Notes: a model not told the origin generated them from the letters alone. A stretch of 64,000 bases of DNA from Pollutiaquabacter aromativorans (GCA_049177215.1 CP185379.1:1736001-1800000), one strand, 5' to 3'. Shown: positions 19,975 through 29,599, counted from the stretch's first letter. A program made the numbers and translations.

Positions 19975-21243
19975 CTATCGCTTAAAAAGGCTCTTTCGAA
20001 ATCGTTTATCACCCTGTTGAAGCAGCAATTCGTACGAGCCTGCCGGTAAGGCACTCAGGTCCAGTACCGCATCGGCTTGCCCGGTGAACCTGCCTTCCAT
20101 GGCCAATCGCCCGTCGAAGGTGTAGAGCGCCCAGCGTTCCGGTACGACCAGCCCGTTGAAGCGTACCCGAAGCATGTCAGCAACCGGATTCGGGAAAACA
20201 AGGATGTCGACGGATTCCGCTTCCTCGATTCCGATCAGGGAAACATTGACGGTTTGAACGGAGGTATCGGAAGTGCAGCCGTCACTCACCACCTGGGTGA
20301 CCGTATAGATTCCGGTTGCGGTATACGTATGCGACGGACTTGCCTGAGTGGAAACACCGCCATCTCCGAAATCCCAGGATATCGATTGCGCGTTGTCGGA
20401 CTGATCGGTAAACTGGAAGAGGCCATTGCCCAAAGCGCTGTAGCCAAAGCCGGCCTGTGGTTCAAACTCCCCGATGTTCCAGGTGGAAGCACTGTCGTTC
20501 ACCACCGAAGCCGCGATCTGCTGGTAGTGTTGAACCCTGGCCGCGGCAATGCCGGCAGTATAGGTATTCCCGACAGGAGTCGCTCCGAACAGGGTGGCAT
20601 AGAATACGCAGGTTGCCAGGTAGGTACCGTCGATGCTCGGATGGCTGTTATCACCGGACCATAAGTTGAGCGTGCTGTCGGCGTACCAACTCGCGCGCCA
20701 AGCCATACCCACCGGCGCTACGAGGGCCTGATTGTCGTCGGCCATCTCCACATACGATTCGCGCAAGCGCATTTGCATGCCCTCGTAGGTGCAGATCACC
20801 GGATAGAACGCACAATTCGACTGGTCTCCGTACTTGCGCCCCCAGGTCATGAAGAAGACGGTCTTTGCACAGGGATTGCTCACGTGAATGAGGCTGTCGA
20901 GTACCTGTGCAAACGGATAAACCTCCTGTTCCACCTGGGAAGGCGGGAATGCCGGACGCTGGCTTTGCTCCTGAAGAATGACGAAATCCCAACCACCGGC
21001 GGCGATCTTCTGCAAGGTGGTGGCATCGGTGCTGTGCGCCTCAAAGGTGTAGCCGCCGGGAGCGCTGGAATCGACGATCAGTGTATCGCCTGCGGCCAGA
21101 CAAAAGTTACGCAACTGGTTGGGAAGGTCGTTCACGGCTACATAGCTGTTGCCGATGAACAAGACACGAAACGTACGGGCCAGGGCAGTTCCGGAAAACA
21201 GCAACACAGCCAGGCCGGCGAAGAGTAACGATCGGGAAAGCAT
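19975..21243 (-). CDS. Secreted SGNH-hydrolase-like protein with PKD and T9SS sorting domain
   Basis: This 422-aa protein has a signal peptide (SLLFAGLAVLLFSGTALA), then an SGNH-like domain beginning FRVLFIGNSYVAVNDLP (block I with a putative nucleophilic Ser, as in the DUF4886 group) and a DNSHPSIDGTYLA segment that would supply the Asp/His pair. A PKD domain (about 275-335, SWDFGDGGVSTQASPSHTY) follows, and then a type A T9SS domain beginning near ILVFPNPVADMLRVRF. It is probably an exported esterase or carbohydrate deacetylase; the substrate is unknown. Its ATG (21243-21241) overlaps by one base the stop of the upstream gene once that gene's frameshift is corrected, suggesting translational coupling. 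Confidence 0.75.
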   Translation of the reverse strand: MLSRSLLFAGLAVLLFSGTALARTFRVLFIGNSYVAVNDLPNQLRNFCLAAGDTLIVDSSAPGGYTFEAHSTDATTLQKIAAGGWDFVILQEQSQRPAFPPSQVEQEVYPFAQVLDSLIHVSNPCAKTVFFMTWGRKYGDQSNCAFYPVICTYEGMQMRLRESYVEMADDNQALVAPVGMAWRASWYADSTLNLWSGDNSHPSIDGTYLATCVFYATLFGATPVGNTYTAGIAAARVQHYQQIAASVVNDSASTWNIGEFEPQAGFGYSALGNGLFQFTDQSDNAQSISWDFGDGGVSTQASPSHTYTATGIYTVTQVVSDGCTSDTSVQTVNVSLIGIEEAESVDILVFPNPVADMLRVRFNGLVVPERWALYTFDGRLAMEGRFTGQADAVLDLSALPAGSYELLLQQGDKRFRKSLFKR

Positions 21244-24200
21244 CAGGGTCGGGAGGTGAAGAGGAATAAGAGGAGGTTATTTTCGATGAGGGAGTAATCG
21301 GCAGCTTCTACCAGTTGGTCGCCGGTGAGGTCTTCGCGCACATACCCGAAGAGAAACTGGCCTGACACCATTCTCTTCCAGGGCATAATCCGAAGCCTCG
21401 ATCAGACCGTCCTGGTTCACATCGCCGCTGAAGAGTGTCGCCACACCGCCGATCACCTGTTGATTATTCCCGTAAGCCTTCGATGCGGATAGCGTGAAAT
21501 CATAGCTCACGTTGGTGGCGTCCAGGGTGATGGGGACGGCACTCCAGGTTTCAAGGGAATTGCGTTGGCGCAGTACGATGTAATACTGATTTCCGTACAC
21601 CTTTCCGGGAAACGTGGCGGTAACCGTACCGTTGGTCATGAGCAGCGCCTTGACTGTATCGGTAAACGCATACGGACTGGTTGCAGATGCCAAGAGCACC
21701 GTGATCGAGTCACAAACAGTCGGCGCTCCGCTTGGATTCAAAGCCGCCACCTGTTGATTCGCTCCGAGGTAGAAACCCTGGATAAAGGTCTTGAGCTGAA
21801 GATTGACCGGAACATGGTCCCCCTCTACCCTCACCTTGTCGATGTAAAGATAATTTCCGTAACGTCCAATGTTCACAAAGCTGGCGCTGACGTTGCTCTG
21901 TCCGGCAAAGGCATTCAGGTTGACCGTATCCGTCCGCCAGTCGCCGGCGGCTGGATAATAAGCAGATGTACCGATCGTGGGAATCGTAGCCAGTGTTGGC
22001 CCAGGTTTGAGATACACGGTCTGGTAGTTGGTTCCGCAATTCGTTGCCACTTTGATGAGCAACGAGTCCACGTAAGACGGGTTGGTATACAACTGATACG
22101 CCACATCGAATATGAGGCGGGCGGTTGCATACTCCGTCAGGTCGATCGGAAAGGTCCGCAATTCATCCCGCTTGCCTTGCGCGTTGTAATTCCAGTTGTC
22201 GAACACGGCGGAACTGAAGCCAACACCATACGAGGAACCGGAGCCGTAACGTTTCCATACACGCTGGTCTGCACCATCGTCATAGAGCGACCAGTTTGCC
22301 GGAGGAAAAGCGGTGCTCTCCATCGTTTCGATCACCGGCAAATTCTTACCGAGTGTTGTGATGTAAGCGGTTTTGGTGACACTGCTGGTCCCGGAACCGT
22401 TGCTGACACTGAGCGTCACGGCATACTTTCCGGGTGAGCTGTAAGTGACCGAAGGGTTCAACGAAGTGCTGCTGGACGGAGTACCGCCGGGGAAGGTCCA
22501 GGTCCTGCTGGTCGGCAGTCCGATCGAGAGATCCGAAAATTGTACCGTACCGCCCGGGCACAACTCGGTTTTGTCGGCAGCAAGGACAGCCTGCAGGGGT
22601 CGAAGGTTTTCGAACGGCGTTTCCCACATGCCCCTGCCATAGGTCGACACCCGCAGCAAAGCCTGGCTCGTGCCGTTTTCGAAGATGGTGATGTCGTTGA
22701 TGTTGGTTCGGGCAGGTAAACCGCTGCTGTAATTCGTCCAGGAGGAAGAAGATACCTTTCTGTAGTAAACACTGTTGCTCGCGGCGACAAATACCAATTC
22801 CTGCGACGGTGAACTTTCGTCGATGAGAATGTCGTTCCAGTTAACGGAAGGAAGTCCTGTGCTGATGTTGGTCCAATTGGTACCGTTGTTAGTCGAACGA
22901 TAGACCCGTGTATTCATCACCGCGTAGAGGATGTCCGGATTGGTTTTGACGGAAACGATCCCGGCCTTTGATCCGGTACCGTATGGAAGCGCGATCTGGG
23001 TAAAAGTCGGACTTCCGCTCAGTGCGTTGGTGCTTACGAACAGATTCTGATCGTTTGTGATCACATACAATCGGTTCGAATCGGCCGTGCTGATGTGCAT
23101 GGCCATGATCGTCTTGTTGATGTTGCCGATCTGGGTCCAGGTCGGGGATGCCGCGGTGAGATTCGTGGTACGATAGACCTGGAGGTTGCCGGCAAAAGCC
23201 AGATCCGGGTTGGATTTCGTAAAGGCGATATCCTGCAGACTGGTCGGCACAAGTCCGTAGCTATTCTCTCCGCCGGTTACCACATCCCGGCGCTTTGCGT
23301 TGGAATAGTAGTAGATCCGGGAACTGCCAGTGGTACAGTCAAACGACATCGGCGAGGTCCAGTCACCGCCACGATTACAATACCAGGCGGCATTTACGGA
23401 ATACAATTCCCCGTTATCCTGTGTACCGATACTGACCGCGTCACGACGGGTAGGGCTGGTATAGCCATGATAGATCTCGTATCCGTAGATGCCGTCACTC
23501 TTCGGCGTCCAGTTATTTCCACCATCGGTGCTCAACCATACTCCGCCGTCGTTCATGTTCCACAACTGGGAAGTGTTGTACGGGCTGACCGCCACCTGAT
23601 GCATATCGGTATGTACCTTTTCCCACCAGTTGGTTTGCTGTGTCCAGTCGGCTCCGCCGTTGGTGGACTTCCAAACGTTATGGGCAACGAACCAGAGGAC
23701 ATCGCGATTGGTAAGATCAGCGCCAACGGCCACATTGTAGTTGCCTTGCCCGGCGTCGTACAACACATTGTCATAACCGGTCAGGTTGGGCATTACCGTA
23801 TCCTTCATCGCGCTGAAGTTCATGCCCCCATCGGTTGATCGGAAAATCGTACCGTACTTCGCAACGAGCGCGAAGTAGACATAATTCGAATCGGCCGGTG
23901 TGACCGCGATGCGTGCACCCGTATTGGTATAGCCTGCCGGCAGGTAAACACCGGCTGTAACCTGCGACCAGGTCTCACCGAAGTCAGTGGAACGCCACAG
24001 CGTATTGGCTCCGGTAGCGAACAAGACACGCGAACTCGCATTCGCCTTTTTCACGAGATCGTAAAACGCCATCGCACCCGACTTTAACGTCCAGTTGGTG
24101 CCACCGTTGGTGGTCTTGTAAATACCGTTGCTGGTAGCTGCGACCAGGATGTTGTTGTTGGTTGGATCCATCAGCAGTTCGACCACCACTCCGGACGTGA

Positions 24201-24618
24201 GGCCGGTCTGTGAAAAGGTGGTACCGCCATTGGTCGACTTCCAGACTCCGCTGCCGGTGGAGTAGTAATTCGCATCACCGCCGCCGAGATAGAGCACCTG
24301 ATCGTTCGTATGATCGATGCAAACAGACGCCAGGCGCGTTCCGTTTGGCATGGCATCGCAGCCGGGCGCCAGGCTCCAACTCGTGCCGCCGTTGGAGGAG
24401 ATGAATAACCCGCCCCTTGCGCTCACAGCGTACAGCTTGGATGAATTGGACGGATGAAATTTCATCTGGGAAATCCGGCTGATACCGTGTATTTGTCCGC
24501 TTACATTCGTCGGAAAAAGCGCGGGTGCCAGCGGTGTCCAGGATGCTGTTTGCGCGCGGGATGTCCACGTGAAAGCGAACAGGATTACGAAGAGGATCAG
24601 ACAGGAGACGCGTGTCAT
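21243..24618 (-). CDS. Secreted BNR-repeat (sortilin/VPS10-like) protein with PKD, anchor-J-like and dockerin-like modules (one frameshift)
   Basis: A signal peptide (ILFVILFAFTWTSRAQ) is followed by a long beta-propeller region with at least seven BNR/Asp-box motifs (STNGGTSW, TTNGGTNW, STDFGETW, STDGGNNW and similar, residues 30-640), a PKD domain (about 690-760), a MAM/choice-of-anchor-J-like domain (about 765-930) and a C-terminal module of about 190 aa. The uncorrected frame ends at 21277 with an arginine-rich tail unlike the family. Dropping one base from ggcc at 21359-21362 restores QFLFGYVREDLTGDQLVEAA and a LLFLFTSRP end, aligning with the tail of the 887-6055 protein, and moves the stop to 21243-21245, in TGATG overlap with the next gene. 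The first codon overlaps the upstream stop by four bases. Role: exported surface protein, ligand or glycan unknown. Confidence 0.8.
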
Positions 24619-25082
24619 CGCTTACCCTCCTTTCCTTCAGCAGCCTTCAATTGCCGGTTGCGTTCTTCCTCCATGACCTTGCGTTCGGAGGGAGTCAGGA
24701 TGCGACCGTCGTTCTGGACGAATGGCTTTACATCGCGTTGCCATTCTTCGAAACGCTTGCATTGCCAGATCATCTCCTGTCGCCAGGAAGCTTCCTCCGG
24801 ACTCAGCTCGCGTAACTTTTCCCTGATCTCGCCTTCGCGCTCCGGGCTGTAGCCATATTTTTCCCGTTCTTCAATTTCTTCCAACGGATTCTCGCGTCCT
24901 TGCCAGAATGCTTCGAAGGCTTTGACGGCATCGTTGTAGTTAACGGCCGTATCGTCCATCATCCGCACCCAATCAGGCAGGATGCCACTAGTAGGATCAG
25001 CTGTTTGCTGAGCCTGACAAACGGAAAAGAAGGGATAAAAGAATAAACCGATCCAGAGTAACTGGATTCGCAGGATTTTCAT
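24615..25082 (-). CDS. Small secreted protein of unknown function, first gene of a three-gene operon
   Basis: This 155-aa protein has a signal peptide (LLWIGLFFYPFFSVCQAQ) and a highly charged helical body rich in Glu, Lys and Arg (EREKYGYSPEREGEIREKL). I recognise no domain. Its stop overlaps the start of the BNR-repeat gene (ATGA), so the two, and the SGNH gene after them, are probably translated from one message. It may be a periplasmic or surface accessory to those two exported proteins; this is inferred from position only. Confidence 0.7.
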   Translation of the reverse strand: MKILRIQLLWIGLFFYPFFSVCQAQQTADPTSGILPDWVRMMDDTAVNYNDAVKAFEAFWQGRENPLEEIEEREKYGYSPEREGEIREKLRELSPEEASWRQEMIWQCKRFEEWQRDVKPFVQNDGRILTPSERKVMEEERNRQLKAAEGKEGKR

Positions 25083-25196
25083 GCTCTCAGGAATTGGGAT
25101 TCGTATTGCGCAGGGTTAGCTAAAATACGTGACCGGCGGCAGAGTAGCAATGACCTTTAGCACGCAAATTCCGGGGAAAAATGGCATCTTCGCAGG

Positions 25197-26084
25197 ATGA
25201 TGAAAAGGCTTTTGATACTCGTTTTAATGCTGATTTCAGCTTCCGCGTTGCGGGCACAAGACTCCCTGCAAGTGGTGGGCATCCGTTCACCCATGAGCCG
25301 GGGCGAGCAGCCGGGGTTTGCCATTCGCATTCCACAAGCCAAACCGAAAGAGCTCGGGAGCGGATGGAAAAAATATGTGCGCAGTCAATCTAAAAACAGC
25401 GTATCGCTCGAAGGTAACGAGTGGATCATGAACCGGGGACCGGTGAAAGGACTTGGCGAAGATTCGCTCATCAGCTACGCCCGATTCCGGGAGGAAGCAG
25501 GCGCGACCCTGGGCGAATTTTTTATTGGTACCGATGACCAGAATTTCTTCACCGGAGAACATGCCAAGGCGGCGCTGGTCCGCTCCTGGTTGCGGGAATT
25601 CGGCGTGCAACAATACCGGGAAGCGGTCGAAGACGAATTGAAACAGGCGGAGCGCACCCTGGACACCTACGAACAGGAACTCAAGTCGCTCGAAAACGCC
25701 AACGAGAATTCCGAAAAGAGGATCCGGGAAAACAAGCGCGACATTGATCGCTTACAAAGCGAGATCGGAGAGAACAAACGCGAGCAGGAAATGAAGAGCC
25801 AGCAGATCCTCGATCAGAAAAAAACAGTCGCCTTGTATCCGGAGGGCGAAATGCGCGATATCGAAGAAAAGAAACTGAAGCAACTCGAAAAGGAAAAGCG
25901 CAGACTGGAAAAGGATAAGGAGTCGAAGGAAGGCGATATTGACGACAAGGAGATCGAGAACAAACGCATGGACAAGGCCATCGACGAGAATACCCGAAAC
26001 GTCATTCCTAAAAAGCAGGAATTGATCGGTTATCAGAAAAACCTGGTGGCCGATATCAGGAAAAAACTCGAGGGCATTCGCTGA
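25197..26084 (+). CDS. Exported coiled-coil protein of unknown function
   Basis: A signal peptide (RLLILVLMLISASALRAQ) leads a 295-aa protein. The N-terminal part (about 25-135) is globular with WIMNRGPVKGLGED. Residues about 140-290 form a long charged coiled coil (runs such as KKLKQLEKEKRRLEKDKES) likely to be periplasmic. No catalytic motif is visible and I do not recognise a named family. Two adjacent ATGs (25197, 25200) could start it. It is six bases upstream of trmD, so the two may be cotranscribed although their roles appear unrelated. Confidence 0.7.
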   Translation: MMKRLLILVLMLISASALRAQDSLQVVGIRSPMSRGEQPGFAIRIPQAKPKELGSGWKKYVRSQSKNSVSLEGNEWIMNRGPVKGLGEDSLISYARFREEAGATLGEFFIGTDDQNFFTGEHAKAALVRSWLREFGVQQYREAVEDELKQAERTLDTYEQELKSLENANENSEKRIRENKRDIDRLQSEIGENKREQEMKSQQILDQKKTVALYPEGEMRDIEEKKLKQLEKEKRRLEKDKESKEGDIDDKEIENKRMDKAIDENTRNVIPKKQELIGYQKNLVADIRKKLEGIR

Positions 26085-26090
26085 TTCCCC

Positions 26091-26780
26091 ATGCGCATTG
26101 ATATCCTGACGATCCTTCCCGAATTGCTGGAAGGCCCCTTCTCCCACTCCATCCTCAAACGGGCGGAACAGAAAGGGCTTGCGGAGATTCACCTGCACAA
26201 CATCCGGGAGTTCTCACTCGACAAGCACCGCAGTGTCGATGATTACGCTTATGGCGGTGGCGCGGGTATGGTCATGATGGCTGAACCGATCGTTCGCTGC
26301 ATCGAACATCTACAGGAACAGCGCACCTACGACGAGATCATCTACATGACACCCGATGGTGACCTGCTCAATCAGAAGATAGCCAACGAACTCAGTCTGC
26401 GCGGCAACCTCATGATCCTGTGTGGACATTACAAGGGGATTGATCAACGCATCCGCGACCGCTGGATCACCCGTGAGATCTCGATCGGCGATTACGTCTT
26501 GTCGGGAGGCGAGTTGGGAGCTGCTGTCCTCACCGATGCGATCGTGCGGCTGCTTCCGGGGGTACTCAATGACGAAACGAGCGCCCTCTCCGACTCCTTC
26601 CAGGACGATTTGCTGGCGCCACCGGTTTACACCCGACCCGCGGACTTTCGCGGGATGCCGGTGCCGGAAATCCTGCTCAGCGGCAACTTCGCCCGCATCG
26701 ACGAATGGCGGCACCAGCAGTCTGTGGAGCGAACCCGGCAACGCCGACCCGATCTCCTCAAAGGGCGTGAAAAGGAGTAA
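26091..26780 (+). CDS. trmD: tRNA (guanine-N1)-methyltransferase
   Basis: This 229-aa SPOUT methyltransferase adds a methyl group to G37 of tRNAs, preventing frameshifting. The typical opening MRIDILTILPELLEGPFSHSI, the YGGGAGMVMM segment, the knot-forming CGHYKGIDQRI and the ISIGDYVLSGGE motif are all present. Length is normal. rplS follows after 91 bases, reflecting the common trmD-rplS neighbourhood, but here a separate promoter-like element lies between. Confidence 0.96.
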   Translation: MRIDILTILPELLEGPFSHSILKRAEQKGLAEIHLHNIREFSLDKHRSVDDYAYGGGAGMVMMAEPIVRCIEHLQEQRTYDEIIYMTPDGDLLNQKIANELSLRGNLMILCGHYKGIDQRIRDRWITREISIGDYVLSGGELGAAVLTDAIVRLLPGVLNDETSALSDSFQDDLLAPPVYTRPADFRGMPVPEILLSGNFARIDEWRHQQSVERTRQRRPDLLKGREKE

Positions 26781-26821
26781 AAAAATCCATTTCGAGGCTT
26801 TTTTAAAACGAATTATTCCCT

Positions 26822-26829
26822 ATATTTGC
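26822..26829 (+). promoter_or_regulatory. Promoter -7 element (TATATTTG) for rplS
   Basis: TATATTTG, 43 bases before the rplS start, matches TAnnTTTG; it is the same sequence as the -7 box of tRNA-Ala. Confidence 0.65.
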
Positions 26830-26871
26830 CGTCCGGTTTCGGGCGAACGAAGCCGTAAATAGCTGAAAATC

Positions 26872-27219
26872 ATGGACTTGATTAAAATCGCCGCCGAAAA
26901 CATCATCGTGAAGCGCGAGCACCCGGTCTTCAAAGCCGGTGATACGGTGACTGTTTACTATAAGATCATCGAAGGTAACAAGGAGCGTATCCAGCAGTAC
27001 CAGGGTGTGGTATTGCAACGCAAAGGCTCCGGACTTGCCCAGACCTTCACCGTTCGCAAGATTTCCAACGGCGTAGGTGTTGAACGTATCTTCCCGCTGC
27101 AATCACCGAAGATCGACAAGATCGTGGTCGACAAGCGCGGTATCGTTCGTCGTGCCCGCATCTTCTATCTCCGCGGCATCTCCGGCAAAAAAGCCCGCAT
27201 CGAAGAAAAGAAGTCTTAA
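26872..27219 (+). CDS. rplS: 50S ribosomal protein L19
   Basis: This 115-aa protein shows the L19 core: FKAGDTVTVYYKIIEGNKER, GVVLQRKGSG, FTVRKISNGVGVERIFPL and the basic C-terminus RRARIFYLRGISGKKARI. L19 lies at the 30S-50S interface. Start and length are normal. A hairpin terminator follows 24 bases after the stop. Confidence 0.97.
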   Translation: MDLIKIAAENIIVKREHPVFKAGDTVTVYYKIIEGNKERIQQYQGVVLQRKGSGLAQTFTVRKISNGVGVERIFPLQSPKIDKIVVDKRGIVRRARIFYLRGISGKKARIEEKKS

Positions 27220-27242
27220 GATATCCGATTCAAATTTCTCTG

Positions 27243-27277
27243 AGAACCCTGCACCTGCGTGTGGGGTTTTCTTTTTG
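27243..27277 (+). terminator. Terminator of rplS
   Basis: An imperfect stem (AGAACCCTGCAC / GTGTGGGGTTTTCT) followed by a T-rich tail (CTTTTT). Confidence 0.7.
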
Positions 27278-27305
27278 AGGGACGAGATGCGGCGTACGGG
27301 TTAAT

Positions 27306-27340
27306 GGTTCCGCGTTTCGGGTTTCGAGTTTCGGGTTGAG
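27306..27340. repeat. Short 7-bp-period array (GTTTCGG type)
   Basis: ggttccg, cgtttcg, ggtttcg, agtttcg and ggttgag occur in one register, almost the same as the first 40 bases of the array at 9910. Confidence 0.75.
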
Positions 27341-27407
27341 TAAAAATTGAAAGTGAATCCCGAGTCCCGGCCTGAAAATGCCTGTAACTTGAATGGTTAA
27401 TTTTAAT

Positions 27408-27513
27408 CGTCCCTCGTCCCTCGTCCCTCGTCCCTCGTCCCTCGTCCCTCGTCCCTCGTCCCTCGTCCCTCGTCCCTCGTCCCTCGTCCCTCGTCCCTCG
27501 TCCCTCGTCCCTC
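27408..27513. repeat. Perfect heptamer array, 15 copies of CGTCCCT
   Basis: Fifteen identical, uninterrupted copies plus one base. Read on the minus strand it is (GGGACGA)n and begins directly at the TGA stop of the CoA-binding gene. A single extra copy (gggacga) occurs at 27279-27285. No spacers, so not a CRISPR. Nothing else is seen between rplS and this gene. Confidence 0.97.
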
Positions 27514-27880
27514 AATACTGGTCTGTAGCCAACAAGACCAGCGTACACGCCTCTTCCGTTTCGATACCCAGCGCTTCCGCTTTCTTTTTTAGTTCAGGAT
27601 TCTCGGCTCCGGGATTGAAGATGATCCGGCGTGGACGAAGGGACAGCAGGTAGTCCATCATAGTTTCTTGCGCCTTTTCACCCAGGTAGAGTGTCACCGT
27701 ATCCAGATCTGTCAAGCCAGGTTGTCCGGTAAGAAACTCTACATTTTCTACCCTTCCCGGTCGTGGAGCAAGGGCCAATACTTCGTGGCCATGCAGTAAA
27801 AGGGAACGAATCGCCCTGTTGGAATAGCGTTCAGGCTTTTCGGAAGCCCCTACGACCAAGGTTCTTTTAGAAACGGTCAT
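27512..27880 (-). CDS. CoA-binding domain protein (YccU-like)
   Basis: This protein of about 122 aa is a single Rossmann-type CoA-binding domain: TLVVGASEKPERYSNRAIRS with the nucleotide-binding loop, LALAPRPGRVENVEF, and a C-terminal IIFNPGAENPEL. It resembles the stand-alone YccU family and the N-terminal domain of succinyl-CoA ligase alpha subunits. The reaction is unknown. An alternative start six bases upstream (27886) is possible. Its stop codon abuts the perfect heptamer array, so its mRNA would carry the repeat as a 3' untranslated region. Confidence 0.85.
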   Translation of the reverse strand: MTVSKRTLVVGASEKPERYSNRAIRSLLLHGHEVLALAPRPGRVENVEFLTGQPGLTDLDTVTLYLGEKAQETMMDYLLSLRPRRIIFNPGAENPELKKKAEALGIETEEACTLVLLATDQY

Positions 27881-27923
27881 ACACAAAGATACCGAACAAC
27901 CAGGCCCGGCACTATGCTGTTCG

Positions 27924-29216
27924 TCAGCATTCCTCGATGTAGTTCAGGTCCTTGCTGAAGGTGTCGCGCAGCGTCAGGATCCCGATCAGTGCCAGCAGGG
28001 AACAGATCAGTCCCACGACCAAGGCACTGTAGACCTTCGGTGTCGGACTGGTTGAAAAGTAGGGCTCCAGAAATTTGTACAAGAGGGTAATCGGCACGAC
28101 CGCACCGCGGACGAAGTTGGGCACCGTATTGGTGACCGTCGACCGGATATTCGTGCCGAACTGTTCGGAAGCGATGGTGACAAAGAGCGCCCAGTATCCG
28201 GTTGCCGAACCGAGCAGGAAGCACATGAGATAGAACCAGTCCGTTGAGGTAGAATAAGGAAATAGAAACAGCCAGACCAGGACGACGGAAAGCAAGATAT
28301 ACCCGATCACCACCTTCTTACGAGAGCGGAAGAACTGGCTGAACAATCCGCTGAGCAGATCGCCGAAGGAAAGTCCGATGTATGCATACATGATGGCCGT
28401 ACCGGTAACCACATCAGGAATCCCGAGTTCTTTGGTGATACCGCCTGACAAGGCGATCAGGATACCGATGATGTACCAGATCGGCAAGCCGATGAAGATG
28501 CAGCTCAGGTATTTGAAGAACAAAGTCCGGCTTCGGAAGAGGGCGAAGAAGTCGCCTCGTCGCACGTGCGATTCGCTTTTCACCTTCTTATACATGCCCG
28601 ACTCGATGGTTCCGATACGTAAAAAGAGCAGAAATAATCCCAGCAAACCGCCAACGAGGTAAGCCATTTGCCAACCCACCAGGGTCGTTCCCAGGTGTTC
28701 GTTGCACCAGCTTGCCATGATCGCCCCCTCCTTTCCCACGATGGACGCAAACACTGCTCCCAACGCACCAAAGGTCACGATGATCATGGTGCCATAGCCG
28801 CGGGTTTCCTTGCTCATGGTTTCCACCACCAGGGTGATGCCGGCACCCAGTTCGCCTGCCAGTCCCAGTCCTGCCAGCAGGCGCACCACGGCGTAGCTGT
28901 CGAGGGTGGTAACGAACGCATTGGCTATGTTGGCCGCCGAATACAACAAGATGGATCCGAACAGTACGGAGAGCCTTCCTTTCCGATCACCCAGCACGCC
29001 CCAAAGAATACCGCCCAGCAGCATTCCGATCATCTGGCAATTGAAGAGAAAGATCTCGTTACGCTCGTAGTCGCCATCCCCCAATCCAAGCGCCTGCAGG
29101 CTTTCCTTCTTGACGACATTGAAGAGGATCAGGTCGTAGATATCGACAAAGTACCCCAGGGAAGCGACAATGACCAGCAGGTTGAACGGACTACGGATAG
29201 CGGTCTGTTGTTTCAT
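27924..29216 (-). CDS. MFS transporter (sugar/metabolite:H+ symporter type)
   Basis: A 430-aa protein with about 12 hydrophobic segments. The major-facilitator motif between helices 2 and 3 appears as LGDRKGRLSVLFGS and the helix 5 region as GLAGELGAGITLVVE. I start it at ATG 29216 (MKQQTAIRSPFNL); the in-frame ATG at 29288 would add 24 hydrophilic residues encoded partly in repeats and is unlikely. The substrate cannot be told; the family includes organic-acid and metabolite proton symporters. It is an inner-membrane protein. Its neighbours do not suggest a pathway. Confidence 0.8.
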   Translation of the reverse strand: MKQQTAIRSPFNLLVIVASLGYFVDIYDLILFNVVKKESLQALGLGDGDYERNEIFLFNCQMIGMLLGGILWGVLGDRKGRLSVLFGSILLYSAANIANAFVTTLDSYAVVRLLAGLGLAGELGAGITLVVETMSKETRGYGTMIIVTFGALGAVFASIVGKEGAIMASWCNEHLGTTLVGWQMAYLVGGLLGLFLLFLRIGTIESGMYKKVKSESHVRRGDFFALFRSRTLFFKYLSCIFIGLPIWYIIGILIALSGGITKELGIPDVVTGTAIMYAYIGLSFGDLLSGLFSQFFRSRKKVVIGYILLSVVLVWLFLFPYSTSTDWFYLMCFLLGSATGYWALFVTIASEQFGTNIRSTVTNTVPNFVRGAVVPITLLYKFLEPYFSTSPTPKVYSALVVGLICSLLALIGILTLRDTFSKDLNYIEEC

Positions 29217-29280
29217 GGAATGCAAAATACAGGATACCAGCCTAAGGAGAAAATGGGCCTCCAGCGGGCGAGTGGGTAGT

Positions 29281-29418
29281 TTTTCCACTGTTCACTTACA
29301 CTGTTTCTCACACTTCGCACTTTTTTAGTGGGAGAAACAGAAACAGGGTGAGTGAACAGTGGAAAACTATCCACCCACCGTGTTTCTCACACTTCGCACT
29401 TATTTAGTGTGAGAAACA
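29281..29418. repeat. Nested inverted repeats upstream of the MFS gene
   Basis: Outer arms 29281-29296 and 29351-29366 are perfect complements (16 bp). Inside them ctgtttctcacact (29301) pairs 13 of 14 with 29327-29340. The inner unit recurs 79 bases on, with perfect 13-bp arms at 29381-29393 and 29406-29418. Confidence 0.9.
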
Positions 29419-29422
29419 GAAA

Positions 29423-29457
29423 CAGGGCGAGTGAACAGTAATTGTTCACTCGCCCTG
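29423..29457 (-). terminator. Perfect 15-bp hairpin, likely terminator of tRNA-Ser(CGA)
   Basis: CAGGGCGAGTGAACA and its exact complement enclose five bases. On the minus strand it comes 24 bases after the tRNA and is followed by a pyrimidine-rich TTTCTGTTTC, fitting a terminator. Its TTCACT unit links it to the heptamer family. Confidence 0.65.
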
Positions 29458-29480
29458 CTACTTGCACTGAGTACTCGTTG

Positions 29481-29567
29481 CGGAGAGGGAGGGATTCGAA
29501 CCCCCGGTGCGTTTGACCGTACACCTGATTTCGAATCAGGCACATTCGACCACTCTGACACCTCTCC
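29481..29567 (-). tRNA. tRNA-Ser (CGA)
   Basis: Acceptor GGAGAGG/CCTCTCC, discriminator G, anticodon stem CCTGA/TCAGG with loop TTCGAAA (anticodon CGA), a long variable arm, and a T arm with GTTCGAATC. 87 bases; CCA not encoded. Confidence 0.95.
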
Positions 29568-29591
29568 GTATCCCGTGGTTCCTGAGGGGCG

Positions 29592-29599
29592 CAAAGGTA
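29592..29599 (-). promoter_or_regulatory. Promoter -7 element (TACCTTTG) for tRNA-Ser(CGA)
   Basis: The complement reads TACCTTTG, 24 bases upstream of the tRNA 5' end. Confidence 0.55.

Noticed and set aside
27408..27513. Possible CRISPR array
   Set aside because: The copies are 7 bp and contiguous, without spacers, and no cas genes are in the window.
29217..29288. N-terminal extension of the MFS transporter
   Set aside because: The extra 24 residues are hydrophilic, not conserved in type, and encoded partly in inverted repeats.
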